This document shows, one piece after another, positions 25,704 through 33,624 of a DNA stretch of 64,000 nt. This stretch comes from Thermogemmatispora sp042408965. Its GTDB lineage: Bacteria > Chloroflexota > Ktedonobacteria > Ktedonobacterales > Ktedonobacteraceae. The DNA is taken from the NCBI GenBank assembly GCA_042408965.1, contig JBHOQN010000128.1, forward strand, positions 16,758 through 80,757, written 5' to 3'. A program made the position numbers and the translations under genes. The notes beneath the pieces were generated by a model, which saw only the letters and a program-made list of their open reading frames with translations, was not told where the DNA came from and made no database searches. Position 1 is the stretch's first letter. Every line of letters starts with the position of its first letter.

Positions 25704-26738
25704 ATGCGCCTCAACGCTCGCGCCTTTCATCTGAAGTTGAGCACGCCCTTCCGCATCTCACGCGGCGTGCAAACGATCTCTGAGAACATCCTTGTGGCGA
25801 TCACCCATGAGGGCCTCACCGGCTATGGCGAGGCCTCGCCGGCTGAGTTCTATGGGGACAGTCCGGCCACCACTCTCGCCACGCTGCAGCAGTTCGCCAA
25901 CGAACTGGGCGACGATCCCTGCCTCATCGAGGAGATCCTGGAGCGCCTCGATCGCCTGATGGGCCACAATCCCGCCGCCAAAGCTGCCGTTGATATGGCC
26001 CTGTACGACCTGGTGGGGAAGCTGCTGAACGTCCCACTCTACCGCCTGCTGGGCCTCAATCCACAGCAGGCCGCTGTCACCTCCTTCACCATCGGTATCG
26101 ATACCCCGGAGAAGATGGCCGAGAAGGCGCGGCAGGCCAGTGACTACCCAATTCTGAAGATCAAGGTGGGCACCAGGAACGACCTGGAGAACGTACGCGC
26201 CATCCGTGCGGTCTCGCAGGCCACGCTGCGCGTCGATGCCAACGCAGGCTGGACCGTCAAGGAGGCCATCAGAAACATCAACGCCCTGGCCGAGTACGGC
26301 ATCGAGTTCGTCGAACAGCCCATCGCCCCCCATGATCTGGAGGGGCTGCGGCTGATCCGCCAGCAGGTGCCTGTCCCGATCATTGTCGACGAGAGCTGCG
26401 TTACGGTCGAGGACATCCCGCGTCTGGTCGGCTGCGTCGACGGGATCAACATCAAGCTGATGAAGTGCGGCGGGATTAACCGCGCCTTGAAGATGATTCA
26501 TACGGCCCGCGCCCACCATCTGCAGGTGATGATCGGCTGCATGATCGAGAGCGGACTGGCAATCACAGCCGCCGCCCACCTGACACCGCTCGTCGATTAC
26601 GCCGACCTCGATGGGAATCTCTTGATCGCCGACGATCCCTGCCCGGGGGTGAGGGTCGCTCAGGGGAAGCTCTTGCTTCCGAGCGCGGCCGGTCTGGGCG
26701 TAGCGGTCAACATAGGCAGTGAGCGCGCCGGGGCATGA
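25704..26738 (+). CDS. Enolase-superfamily epimerase, dipeptide epimerase/DgcA-like
   Basis: The protein has 344 residues from the ATG at 25704, with GGAG 9 bp upstream. It has the muconate-cycloisomerase subgroup catalytic set: K152 and K154 (ILKIKVG), metal ligands D178 (RVDANAGW), E204 (FVEQPI) and D229 (IIVDES), and K251 (INIKLMKCGG). The set fits L-Ala-D/L-Glu epimerase or N-acetyl-D-glutamate racemase (DgcA). A DUF1611/DgcN-like gene 2 kb upstream favours the second. Substrate assignment rests on that context. Confidence 0.9.
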   Translation: MRLNARAFHLKLSTPFRISRGVQTISENILVAITHEGLTGYGEASPAEFYGDSPATTLATLQQFANELGDDPCLIEEILERLDRLMGHNPAAKAAVDMALYDLVGKLLNVPLYRLLGLNPQQAAVTSFTIGIDTPEKMAEKARQASDYPILKIKVGTRNDLENVRAIRAVSQATLRVDANAGWTVKEAIRNINALAEYGIEFVEQPIAPHDLEGLRLIRQQVPVPIIVDESCVTVEDIPRLVGCVDGINIKLMKCGGINRALKMIHTARAHHLQVMIGCMIESGLAITAAAHLTPLVDYADLDGNLLIADDPCPGVRVAQGKLLLPSAAGLGVAVNIGSERAGA

Positions 26739-26780
26739 GTGAGGGGTCAGCCGGGGATGCGAGAGGGAACACGAACCCCA

Positions 26781-26825
26781 CGGGTTTTGCGACGCACCGC
26801 TTCTCGCGCTTCATCGCAAAACCCG
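26781..26825. terminator. Bidirectional hairpin between dgcA-like gene and rpsU
   Basis: CGGGTTTTGCGA (26781-26792) pairs perfectly over 12 bp with TCGCAAAACCCG (26814-26825) between convergent genes. It has T4 or A4 runs inside the stem but no trailing U-tract. Confidence 0.55.
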
Positions 26826-26927
26826 CGCTGTCCTGCAAGGCTGTGTATCGCTGGCTGCCTGGCTATCCTTTCGCTGTAGACCAGATGCAGGCCCTCCTCC
26901 TCGCGCGTATCGAGGAGGCGGTCTTCG

Positions 26928-27116
26928 TCAACCACGCTGCGAGCGACGCAACTTGCGACGCAAACTCGCTGCCTTACGCTTACGGCGATCCTGAGGACTC
27001 TCATAACGCGCACGGCGACGGGCTTCGGACAGGATGCCATCCTGTTGCACGCGACGGTTAAACTTCTTGAGGGCGATATCGAAGGACTCACCCGGATTGA
27101 CCTTGATTTCACTCAT
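26928..27116 (-). CDS. rpsU: Ribosomal protein bS21
   Basis: The protein has 62 residues: MSEIKVNPGESFDIALKKFN, then RRVQQDGILSEARRRARYES, then a very basic tail (RRKRKAASLRRKLRRSQRG). It is a small-subunit protein near the anti-Shine-Dalgarno region. The gene stands alone, transcribed from an extended -10 promoter about 145 bp upstream, and so has a long leader. Confidence 0.97.
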   Translation of the reverse strand: MSEIKVNPGESFDIALKKFNRRVQQDGILSEARRRARYESPQDRRKRKAASLRRKLRRSQRG

Positions 27117-27259
27117 CTAATATGACCAGCCCTATCTAGGATTGCCGCTACCATCAGCGGCTTGCAGCCCGCCGTCGGTAACAGGCATGATGCAAGAAGA
27201 CGTATCGCTGGGCAATAGAATGCGCTGCCAGGGGGCAAAGGCAGTCTACAGCCTCACCA

Positions 27260-27268
27260 AGTATAGCA
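27260..27268 (-). promoter_or_regulatory. Extended -10 promoter of rpsU
   Basis: On the minus strand TGTGC-TATACT, with TATACT at 27260-27265 and TGC at 27266-27268. Confidence 0.55.
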
Positions 27269-27341
27269 CAATTTGCGTGCAGGCGCTATCTCCCTGACCG
27301 CACCAGGAGCAGCGCGCTGGCTGCCTCATAGAGAACAGCTA

Positions 27342-27350
27342 TGCTATAAT
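27342..27350 (+). promoter_or_regulatory. Extended -10 promoter of the HD hydrolase gene
   Basis: TGC-TATAAT with TATAAT at 27345-27350, 57 bp before the start codon; the -35 is weak (TGCCTC). Confidence 0.55.
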
Positions 27351-27407
27351 AAATATTCCCAAGGCCTTCCCCTGGAAGAAAAGAGAGAAGATGGAGAACA
27401 AGCGCAT

Positions 27408-28004
27408 ATGCCTGCACGCGATGATGCTTATCGCTTGATGACTACACACGTTCACAATATCAATCTACAGCGTCACATGCTCGCCGTTGAGGCTGCGATG
27501 CGCTTCTATGCTCGCAAGTACGGTGAAGATGAGGAGCTGTGGGGCATGACGGGCCTGTTGCACGATTGCGACTATGAGGAGTACCCCGACCTGCACGAAC
27601 ATACGCGCGTCCTGGCCGGCTGGCTGCAGGCCGACGGCTACGACGAGCGCATTATTTATGCCATTCTCGCCCATAACGACCTCAACGCCGAGACACATCC
27701 GCGCAACGACCTCCTCTCCAGGGCGCTCTATGCCTGTGACGAGATCACAGGCATGATCACAGCCACAGCCCTGGTGCGGCCCAACCGCAGTGTCATCGGC
27801 CTGGAGGTCTCATCGGTGCGCAAAAAAATGAAGTCCAGGGGCTTCGCCGCCGGGGTCAACCGCGAGGACCTGATCAAAGGGGCAGCGGAGCTGGGTGTCG
27901 ATCTGGACGAACATATCGCCAATGTGATTGAGGCCATGGTGGGTATCGCCGAGGAGCTGGGACTGGCCGGCACCCAGCCTCAGGAGTCGCAGCAGGCTGT
28001 CTAG
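27408..28004 (+). CDS. HD-domain hydrolase (HDIG-type)
   Basis: The protein has 198 residues from the ATG at 27408. It has an N-terminal His cluster MTTHVHNINLQRHMLAVE, then GLLHDCDYEEYPDLHEHT (the HD pair), then AHNDLNAETHPRN. This matches the small predicted HD hydrolases of COG2316 type, probably metal-dependent phosphohydrolases. The product is not known. The in-frame extension back to 27273 spans the promoter and is rejected. Confidence 0.88.
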   Translation: MPARDDAYRLMTTHVHNINLQRHMLAVEAAMRFYARKYGEDEELWGMTGLLHDCDYEEYPDLHEHTRVLAGWLQADGYDERIIYAILAHNDLNAETHPRNDLLSRALYACDEITGMITATALVRPNRSVIGLEVSSVRKKMKSRGFAAGVNREDLIKGAAELGVDLDEHIANVIEAMVGIAEELGLAGTQPQESQQAV

Positions 28005-28152
28005 CGAGAACCACATGCCGCGCCACGCTGCGCCCTGAGACGGCTCCCCGGACCCGCGGCGCGGGGTTCTGGCCACCGGCCTCGATCTACAGGAGAAGCC
28101 TCAGCGGCGGCCTGAGCCGGCGAGGCGAGAGCGCTCTGGAGGTGCGTGTACG

Positions 28153-28560
28153 ATGCTGCGCAGACAGCGAGCACAGAAGAAGCAGCCGCGCTACTTCACA
28201 GCGAGTGAGGTAGCGGAGTTTGAGTACTGTCCCCTGGCCTGGTGGTACGAACAGTACGAGCCAGCGGCTCAGGCGGATACGGAGACGCTTTTTGCGCGCA
28301 TGGTGGAGCTGGAGCATGAGCACGGCCCCCAGGCACCTGCTCTCCCGGAGTATCAGCTGCACGAGCGCCTGCTACTGCGCCGCGGCGCCTTCGAGAGCGG
28401 CCAGGAGCGCCATACCGCACATGCTCAGGAGATCGAGGAGATCCAGGAGGAGGCGCGGACACTGCCTCTCTCTGGTTGCGGACGCCGCCTGGCGCTGGCC
28501 GCGGCCGTGCTGCTGATCGCCGCCATACTCCTGATCGCTGCGGCCGTCTTTGTGCACTGA
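28153..28560 (+). CDS. Membrane protein with Cas4-like N-terminal cysteine motif (first half of a split nuclease)
   Basis: The protein has 135 residues, with GGAGG 10 bp before the ATG. Residues 14-33 read YFTASEVAEFEYCPLAWWYE. This is the N-terminal helix-plus-cysteine segment of Cas4/Dna2 nucleases (C26), where that cysteine is one of four ligands of the Fe-S cluster. A charged, helical linker follows, then a C-terminal membrane helix at about residues 109-134. There is no nuclease core here. The core and the three other cysteines are in the next gene. It is most likely one half of a two-subunit membrane-tethered nuclease. Confidence 0.7.
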   Translation: MLRRQRAQKKQPRYFTASEVAEFEYCPLAWWYEQYEPAAQADTETLFARMVELEHEHGPQAPALPEYQLHERLLLRRGAFESGQERHTAHAQEIEEIQEEARTLPLSGCGRRLALAAAVLLIAAILLIAAAVFVH

Positions 28561-28664
28561 ACACGGCGCAGCGCGACAACGACCGCTGTGCCGCGAACTG
28601 GCCAGCGCCGGGCCAGAAAAGATGAGTAACCTTGCTGAACGCAGAGTGCGGCAGGGACAGGAAC

Positions 28665-29228
28665 ATGCTGAATGCAACGCTACTTTCCATCGGACTGGGC
28701 GCCCTGCTGGCAGCCATTGCGCTGCTGCTCCTGCTGCGCAATGAGCGCAGGGCGCAGCGCGAGCGCCTGCTGAATGAGCGCCGGCGCGTGCTGGGGCTGC
28801 CCGAGGGCACACTCGTCTACGAGGACGCCGACGGCCGCGGCGAGCCACTCGTGTCGAGCAGCTATCCGCTGGTGGGGAAGCCAGACTACGTGGTCGAGCT
28901 TCCTGACGGGCGGCCTGTGCCCATCGAACTCAAGCCGAACGTGCAGCAGGCCAGCGCCCCCTACAGCAACCACGTGGTCCAGCTTGGCGCCTACTGTCTG
29001 ATCCTCGAAGACTACTTCGCGGTTCCCCCCACCCATGGCATCCTGCGCTACGCCGATCAAGAGTTTACCATCGAGTATACGCCGGCCCTCAAGCGCAAGG
29101 TCATTCGCCTCCTGGAGGCCATGGAGCGCTGCAGCGCAGAACAGGCACCGTCTCTGGCACGCCAGAAGGCCGCCAGGTGCCGCGCCTGCCCTTTTCAGAC
29201 GATCTGTCCGATCGGACGGCGCTGGTAG
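28665..29228 (+). CDS. Membrane-anchored PD-(D/E)XK nuclease, Cas4/Dna2-like (second half)
   Basis: The protein has 187 residues from the ATG at 28665, with AGGGA 7 bp upstream; a TTG at 28632 is less likely. One membrane helix (about 5-25) is followed by the nuclease core: D74 (VGKPDYVVE), E88-L-K90 (PIELKP) and the QxxxY motif Q106-Y110 (QLGAY). The Fe-S-type cysteines C172, C175 and C181 follow (RCRACPFQTICP). Cas4 has these same three C-terminal cysteines plus one N-terminal cysteine. The latter is missing here and present in the preceding gene, 104 bp upstream. It should act on DNA at the inner face of the membrane. Confidence 0.82.
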   Translation: MLNATLLSIGLGALLAAIALLLLLRNERRAQRERLLNERRRVLGLPEGTLVYEDADGRGEPLVSSSYPLVGKPDYVVELPDGRPVPIELKPNVQQASAPYSNHVVQLGAYCLILEDYFAVPPTHGILRYADQEFTIEYTPALKRKVIRLLEAMERCSAEQAPSLARQKAARCRACPFQTICPIGRRW

Positions 29229-29281
29229 CGCTCCAGCCTCTTCTCTCATAGCCTGCCAGACAGGCAAGCTCCACACTGCGA

Positions 29282-29323
29282 TTGCCTTCTCAGGCTCATT
29301 CGCTTATAATGATCTATAGATCA
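29282..29323 (+). promoter_or_regulatory. Promoter with palindromic operator for the methyltransferase gene
   Basis: TTGCCT (29282-29287), 17 bp, TATAAT (29305-29310). A perfect 14-bp palindrome TGATCTATAGATCA (29310-29323) begins at the last base of the -10 box and covers the transcription start. Confidence 0.6.
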
Positions 29324-29389
29324 ATCAGCAGCTATCGAGCTGGCCCCGTCCTGCATACATACCGTTCGCCTGCTAGCGAAGGAGGCTCA

Positions 29390-30256
29390 ATGACCGAACA
29401 GTCTGGAGAGAACCTCTACGTGGTCAACCCCGAAGACGGAGCGGAGATGGCGCGCCTGACCGACCAGGATCTGCTCATGACCCGTCACATGGGAGGACTG
29501 CTGCCCCCCTGGACCGACTACACACGCCTTCACGACGTCCTGGATATTGCCTGCGGGCCAGGCGGCTGGGCGCTCTCGCTGGCCTTCGAGCACCCCGAGA
29601 TCCATGTCGTCGGTCTGGATATCAGCAACATCATGATCCAGTACGCGCGCGCCCACGCTCACGTGCGCAAGCTCAATAACGTCACCTTTCTGGTCGGGGA
29701 CGCCACAAAGCAGCTTCCCTTCGCCGATGAAAGCTTCGATCTTGTCAATGCGCGCTTCCTGGCTGGCTTCATGTCCCCGGAACACTGGCCCTCGCTGCTG
29801 GCCGAGTGCCGCCGGATCACCAGGCCAGGGGGCTTCATCCGCCTGACCGAATGCGACGATCTGGGACACACCAGCAGCCCGGCCTTCGAGAGACTCTGGC
29901 TGAAGGTGGCCGAGGCCCTCCAACGCACTGGACGCAGCCACACCCCCGTCACGCGCGATGTCGGGATCACGCATAAACTCTCCTCTTTCCTCAAAGAGGC
30001 TGGCTACAGCAACCTGCGCCGCATGGCCTATGCGATCGACTACTCCAGCGGGGAAGAAGCCCACGACGGAATCTGCCAGGACTGGATGGTCGGTCTGAAG
30101 TTGCTCCAGCCCTTTCTCGTCAAGGCAGGGGTCGCCACTGCCGAGGAAGTGAGCGCTCTCTACGATCAGGCCATGCAGGAGCTGCGGGAGGAGCACTTCT
30201 GCGGTCTGCTCTACGTCTACTCGGTCTGGGCAGAGCTGACGCCTGCCGCGAGCTAA
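29390..30256 (+). CDS. SAM-dependent methyltransferase
   Basis: The protein has 288 residues from the ATG at 29390, with GGAGG 4 bp upstream. The class I motif VLDIACGPGGWALSLA is followed by VVGLDISNIMIQYARAHA, LVGDATKQLPFADESFDLV and RPGGFIRLTECDD. This is the ubiquinone/menaquinone-methyltransferase-like fold, which also includes small-molecule methyltransferases. No neighbour defines the substrate. A palindrome over the promoter suggests regulation by a repressor. Confidence 0.9.
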   Translation: MTEQSGENLYVVNPEDGAEMARLTDQDLLMTRHMGGLLPPWTDYTRLHDVLDIACGPGGWALSLAFEHPEIHVVGLDISNIMIQYARAHAHVRKLNNVTFLVGDATKQLPFADESFDLVNARFLAGFMSPEHWPSLLAECRRITRPGGFIRLTECDDLGHTSSPAFERLWLKVAEALQRTGRSHTPVTRDVGITHKLSSFLKEAGYSNLRRMAYAIDYSSGEEAHDGICQDWMVGLKLLQPFLVKAGVATAEEVSALYDQAMQELREEHFCGLLYVYSVWAELTPAAS

Positions 30257-30499
30257 AGGCAGCGCCTGGCCCACAGCAGACCGTATACCACGGCGACCCC
30301 CGCAGGGACGCAGGCGCTTCTCACCGTCTGTCCACGCAGGAGGCCGGCCGGCCCGCAGCGACCGGACCTCCTGAACAGGCCACCGCCCCCTCCTTCTCCC
30401 CACCTCTTCACCTCAGAGCCACTGGCCTGCTGCAGCCGACCCGTGCCAGCAAGTCTCCCGCCAGCCCCCGGCCAGCGACAAGGCGACACACAGCCCATG
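30257..30499. other. Intergenic region before the TIGR00300 gene
   Basis: The 385-bp gap 30257-30641 shows GC-rich sequence with short inverted GGCCGGCC-type runs. A promoter (30500-30528) and a leader of about 105 nt occupy its end. No gene is supported. Confidence 0.5.
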
Positions 30500-30528
30500 T
30501 TGACAGCAGCACCAGAGAGCACTAAACT
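30500..30528 (+). promoter_or_regulatory. Promoter of the TIGR00300 gene
   Basis: A perfect TTGACA (30500-30505), 17 bp, TAAACT (30523-30528). Confidence 0.65.
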
Positions 30529-30641
30529 GAAGCCCAGAATTGCGCGCAGGGTCGCACGCAAGCAGAAGAGCGACGGTTGCTACTCTGACCTGATACCTGC
30601 TTGCTGCAGACTACTAGAGATCGGGGGAATCATCACGCAAT

Positions 30642-31856
30642 ATGGTGAGTGAAGTTGTTGAACTCAGCGGACACATCATCGACTCCTGGACGCTGCCACG
30701 GGCCTGGGATACCATCATGGACCGCGGCGGCGACTTTCTCATCGAGGAGATTCGCGTCGGAAAGCACAAGAGCGAGCCGAGCTACATCAGACTGCGCGTA
30801 GAGGCCGGTGACGAAAGGACGCTGGAGCTGATCATCTCAGAGCTTCAGCAGCTCGGAGCATTGCTGGTGAACGGCGATGACGTACACACGGCCAGCGTTG
30901 AACAGGCAGGCGTGTTGCCGGCGGGCTTCTACTCGACCACCAACCTGCCCACACAGGTGCGGCTCTTCGGCCAGTGGGTGAACGTCGAAGATATCGAGAT
31001 GGATGTGGCCATCGTCATTGACCGCGCACGGCGGCGGGCCTACTGCAAGCCGATGCACGAGGTCGCCGTGGGCGATGAGGTGGTGGTTGGCCACGAGGGG
31101 ATTCGCGTCCACTCCTTCGAGCGCGAGCGGGAGCGTGAGGTCTTCGCTTTCATGCAGAGCGACATCTCCTCGGAGAAGGCCAAGATCCTGACCATCCAGT
31201 CCATCGCCCGCCAGATGAAGGAGACACGGGCCCGCGGCGGGAAGATCCTCTTTGTCCTCGGTCCCGCGGTAATCCATACCGGGGCGGGTCGCTACATCGC
31301 CGAGCTGATCCGCCGCGATTACGTGCAGGTGATCTTTGGCGGCAACGCCATCGTCACCCACGACGTGGAATCGGCCCTCTTCGGCACTTCGCTCGGCGTC
31401 GATCTGCGTACGGGCGAACAGGTCGAGGGCGGCCACCGCAACCATCTGCGCGCGATCAACGCCATCCGCGCCGTTGGCTCCCTGGAGAAGGCCGTGGAGG
31501 TCGGGTTGCTGCGCGAGGGTCTGACCTACGAGGCGCTCAAACGCAAGATTCCGCTGGTGCTGGCAGGCTCAATCCGCGACGACGGCCCGATGCCAGGGGT
31601 GATCAGCGATATGCAGGAGGCGCAGCGACAGATGCGCCAGGCCCTGCGCGGTGTCGAGATGGCGATCATGGTGGCCTCGATGCTGCACGCCATCGCAACC
31701 GGGAACCTGCTGCCAGCAACGGTGCGCACGGTGGTCGTGGACATTAACCCCGCCGTGGTGACCAAGCTGGCCGATCGCGGTAGCTTCCAGGCGGCGGGCC
31801 TGGTGACGGACGCAGAACTCTTTCTGCGCGAGCTGGTTGAGGCGCTGGCTGGCTAG
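30642..31856 (+). CDS. TIGR00300 family protein (LOR/SDH domain, ornithine cyclodeaminase-like)
   Basis: The 404-residue protein has an N-terminal LOR/SDH-type domain (SGHIIDSWTLPRAWDTIMDR and PSYIRLRVEAG). Its C-terminal NAD-type domain holds LFVLGPAVIHTGAGRYIAEL, VIFGGNAIVTHDVESALFGT, GGHRNHLRAINAIR and IPLVLAGSIRDDGPMPGVI. TIGR00300 proteins in methanogens are ornithine cyclodeaminases, and the same module forms the C-terminus of cyanobacterial arginine dihydrolases. Conversion of ornithine to proline is thus the best guess. The N-terminal dihydrolase domain is absent. An EamA exporter follows on the same strand. Confidence 0.85.
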   Translation: MVSEVVELSGHIIDSWTLPRAWDTIMDRGGDFLIEEIRVGKHKSEPSYIRLRVEAGDERTLELIISELQQLGALLVNGDDVHTASVEQAGVLPAGFYSTTNLPTQVRLFGQWVNVEDIEMDVAIVIDRARRRAYCKPMHEVAVGDEVVVGHEGIRVHSFEREREREVFAFMQSDISSEKAKILTIQSIARQMKETRARGGKILFVLGPAVIHTGAGRYIAELIRRDYVQVIFGGNAIVTHDVESALFGTSLGVDLRTGEQVEGGHRNHLRAINAIRAVGSLEKAVEVGLLREGLTYEALKRKIPLVLAGSIRDDGPMPGVISDMQEAQRQMRQALRGVEMAIMVASMLHAIATGNLLPATVRTVVVDINPAVVTKLADRGSFQAAGLVTDAELFLRELVEALAG

Positions 31857-31989
31857 CCCGCCTCACCCTGCAACGCAGCGCCCACCGCGGCGCCCGACCA
31901 CACGACCACACGACCACAGGACTGCAGGCTGATGAGCAGCACGGCCACATGGCCGACTGCGTGGTTCGACCAGCCGGTCGGCTGGTTGC

Positions 31990-32018
31990 CTGACAGGAGC
32001 AGTTTTTTGTGCTAGACT
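31990..32018 (+). promoter_or_regulatory. Promoter of the EamA gene
   Basis: CTGACA (31990-31995), a 17-bp spacer ending in TGTGC, TAGACT (32013-32018): -35 plus extended -10. Confidence 0.6.
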
Positions 32019-32085
32019 TATTCTATTGCTAAGTTTGTATTCAGCACACCGTTCCCTGACCCTGGAAAGGTGCCCATCGCCGCGT

Positions 32086-33090
32086 ATGGCTTCGACCGAT
32101 AACATCTCCACGCGCCAGGACCAGCCCTCAGCCGCTGGCTCACCTGCGTCGGCCCTCCCCTCGCGCTCACTGGCAGGCAGCGCCTGGAGCAGTCTGCGCA
32201 TCGACGCCCTGCTGCTCTTCGTGACGATGATCTGGGGTGGTACGTTTCTAATTACCAAATACACGATCCACTTTGTTGGACCTTTCACCTATCTGGGCTA
32301 CAACTTTGGCATCGGGGCGCTGACCCTGGCGCTGCTCTTCCGACGTCGCCTGCTCCGGCTGACCCGCCAGGAGCTGCTCAGCGGCGCGATTCTGGGCGCG
32401 TTGCTCTTCGCCGGCTATGCATTGCAAACGATCGGCCTGCAATATACGATCACCAGTAAGGCGGGATTCATCACCGGTCTCTACATTCCCCTGGTGCCCG
32501 TTTTCGCAGTCCTCATTCTGCGCCAGCGCCTGAACGTGGAGGCCGTCCTTGGCTTTCTGCTCTCGCTGCTGGGCCTGACCCTGCTCTCGATCAACAAGGA
32601 CTTCAACCTGAGCTTCGGGCCCGGCGAGACGCTGATGCTGGGCTGCGCGATCTCCTTCGCGCTGCATATCGTCTGCATCAGCAAATTCGTTCCCACAGCG
32701 GACGCGCTCAACCTGGCCATTGTCCAGCTCGCAACAACCTCCCTGCTGAACCTGGCCGCGGCCGCCGTGGTCCATGAGGGACTGCTCCCCCCCGCCAGCC
32801 CGCTGATCTGGGGAGCGATTCTCTTCATGGGCGTGGTGGACATCGCCTTCTGCCTGGCAGTGATGAACTGGGCGCAGCAGTTCATCAGCAGCACCCACGC
32901 AGCCCTGATCTACGCCTGCGAGCCGGTCTGGGCAGGCGTCTTCGGCACGCTGGCCGGGCAGACCCTCAGCGCGCTGGCCTGGGTGGGCGGTGCCTGCATC
33001 TGCCTGGGGATGATCATGAGCGAGGTGCGCTTCGCTCTGCTGCTCAAACGCTGGCGCCGCGTCGCCGAGCCGTCCCGTCTGGAGCAGTGA
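32086..33090 (+). CDS. EamA/DMT-family membrane exporter
   Basis: The protein has 334 residues from the ATG at 32086, after a polar tail of about 40 residues. Ten membrane helices form two EamA repeats. The first begins LLLFVTMIWGGTFLITKYTI and ends LGLTLLSI; the second spans SFGPGETLMLG to CLGMIMSE. The family exports amino acids or other small metabolites. An in-frame TTG at 32026 would place the start only 8 bp after the -10 box and is rejected. Confidence 0.9.
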   Translation: MASTDNISTRQDQPSAAGSPASALPSRSLAGSAWSSLRIDALLLFVTMIWGGTFLITKYTIHFVGPFTYLGYNFGIGALTLALLFRRRLLRLTRQELLSGAILGALLFAGYALQTIGLQYTITSKAGFITGLYIPLVPVFAVLILRQRLNVEAVLGFLLSLLGLTLLSINKDFNLSFGPGETLMLGCAISFALHIVCISKFVPTADALNLAIVQLATTSLLNLAAAAVVHEGLLPPASPLIWGAILFMGVVDIAFCLAVMNWAQQFISSTHAALIYACEPVWAGVFGTLAGQTLSALAWVGGACICLGMIMSEVRFALLLKRWRRVAEPSRLEQ

Positions 33091-33157
33091 CACCCTGGCT
33101 GGTTGGCTGACTGGCTGCACCCGAACCCACTCCAATCCTGGACACGGCAGAGCGCTC

Positions 33158-33186
33158 TTTACATGTTCTCACGGCTATGGTATACT
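33158..33186 (+). promoter_or_regulatory. thrS promoter
   Basis: TTTACA (33158-33163), 17 bp, TATACT (33181-33186), directly before the T-box leader. Confidence 0.7.
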
Positions 33187-33192
33187 GAGAGG

Positions 33193-33563
33193 CGCTCTTG
33201 CAAGAGCGTCACAGGCAAACAGCACAGCAGTGGCACTGACGCGAGACATGTCCCCCTTCGATGGCACACAGAGAGGCCACGTCAGCGGCTGAAAGCGGGC
33301 CTGCCTGCCGGAGGTGCGCAGCGCGTGCCGGGTCGACGCCTAGCCGGCACGTGCATGCCTGGATACCCCTCGCCAGCCTGTACTGAGTCAGTAAAGTACA
33401 CGCCTCGACCCCGTTAGCGGTCGCACAAGCGCAATCTCTTCGCGAGCCAGCCGGCTGGCCAGCAATCAAGCGTAATGGCGGCAGCGTTGGATTGCGGAAG
33501 GTGGGTGGAACCACGGAAGGATGTGTATGCCTTTCGTCCCAGGTGGGACGAAGGGCTTTTTTT
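33193..33563 (+). ncRNA. T-box riboswitch leader of thrS
   Basis: The leader of about 370 nt starts with a hairpin made of the palindrome CGCTCTTGCAAGAGCG (33193-33208). It contains the T-box sequence GGTGGGTGGAACCACGG (33500-33516), the antiterminator element that pairs with the uncharged tRNA acceptor end. It ends in an intrinsic terminator just before thrS. Uncharged tRNA-Thr should stabilise the antiterminator and allow transcription. I could not fix the specifier codon with confidence. Confidence 0.88.
33529..33563 (+). terminator. T-box regulated intrinsic terminator
   Basis: GCCTTTCGTCCC-AGGT-GGGACGAAGGGC (12 pairs, one G-T) followed by T7 (33557-33563). Confidence 0.92.
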
Positions 33564-33624
33564 ATTGGATTGGACAGGGCCGCGAAGCCCCGAAGGAGTT
33601 CAGCAAGCGGAGGGATCAACAGCG

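Noticed and set aside
26735..27061. Plus-strand frame following the epimerase gene
   Set aside because: It is opposite rpsU and passes through a terminator-like hairpin, so it is a shadow.
28153..29228. A single Cas4 gene broken by frameshift
   Set aside because: The two frames are separated by 104 bp with a stop, a new ribosome site and a separate membrane helix each, which fits two designed genes better than a frameshift.
33475..33624. In-frame N-terminal extension of thrS that might supply a missing TGS domain
   Set aside because: The 50 codons lie within the T-box antiterminator and terminator and do not resemble TGS. The ATG at 33625 is the start.
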